DNA of 52,874 bases from Candidatus Aminicenantota bacterium (GTDB lineage Bacteria; Acidobacteriota; Aminicenantia; Aminicenantales; UBA8522). Shown here one piece after another: positions 52,850 to 52,874 of the stretch. The position numbers and the translations under genes were made by a program. Position 1 is the first letter of the stretch. Each line of letters opens with the position of its first letter. The notes under the pieces are model-generated. The model searched no databases. It was not told the origin of the DNA and was given only the letters and a program-made list of their open reading frames with translations. The DNA is taken from NCBI GenBank assembly GCA_017886205.1, contig JAFNEO010000040.1, positions 1 to 52,874 of the forward strand, read 5' to 3'.

Positions 52850-52874
52850 GAATTATGGTGACACCAAACTTAAT

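Overview
The window is a 52.9 kb stretch of bacterial chromosome, GC-rich and densely coded, with 41 intact protein genes and one gene remnant. No tRNA, rRNA, CRISPR, transposase or phage gene was seen. The content suggests a free-living heterotroph of the Acidobacteriota/Aminicenantes type: three zinc-ribbon Ser/Thr kinases with C-terminal TPR repeats, many lipoproteins and Tat-exported enzymes, secreted peptidases and glycosidases, a DUF362 protein and a PilZ protein. The lineage is inferred from gene content, not shown.

Layout. 46-7438 (+): short-chain dehydrogenase, aldo/keto reductase, secreted amidohydrolase, a PurF-like phosphoribosyltransferase without its glutaminase cysteine, DoxX protein, small lipoprotein, thioredoxin-reductase-like flavoprotein. 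7451-8896 (-): RpoD-type sigma factor. 9222-18433 (+): DUF72, PilZ, then DUF362 / secreted DUF6599-like protein / gamma-glutamyltransferase, a class V PLP enzyme, a collapsed S9-type peptidase gene, an M24 aminopeptidase and a cyclase-family lipoprotein. 18522-28088 (+): a TPR kinase, a cyclophilin, an HtrA-like protease without signal peptide, and a five-gene YbhGFSR-like ABC exporter. 28103-28568: a non-coding repeat element. 28616-36162 (+): beta-lactamase-fold hydrolase, GH127-like glycosidase, sulfurtransferase, GH38 alpha-mannosidase and a duplicated histidine-containing protein. 36166-37716 (-): M48 protease fused to zinc ribbons. 37849-39192 (+): Tat-exported Gfo/Idh/MocA oxidoreductase. 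39231-40886 (+): two related small peptides followed by a radical SAM/SPASM maturase. 40883-49535: two more TPR kinases interleaved with a GH109-like and a Gfo/Idh protein. 49691-52849 (+): sugar isomerase-like protein, glucuronokinase-like GHMP kinase and an ExuT-like transporter.

The best candidate for an undescribed system is the 39231-40886 locus. A good sigma-70 promoter with a palindrome inside its spacer is followed by two paralogous cysteine-containing peptides of 69 and 63 residues, then a hairpin, then a compact radical SAM enzyme with a full SPASM cysteine set. This is the layout of a ribosomally made, post-translationally modified peptide (RiPP). The two peptides share a charged leader-like region and a tail of the form C-x-G-G-(N/D)-L.

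Secondary themes are a glycan/uronate catabolic region (GH127, GH38, GH109, Gfo/Idh enzymes, uronate kinase, uronate importer), several promoters whose -10 box lies only 6-9 bases before the start codon (leaderless mRNAs), and several proteins that keep a family fold but lack a signature residue.
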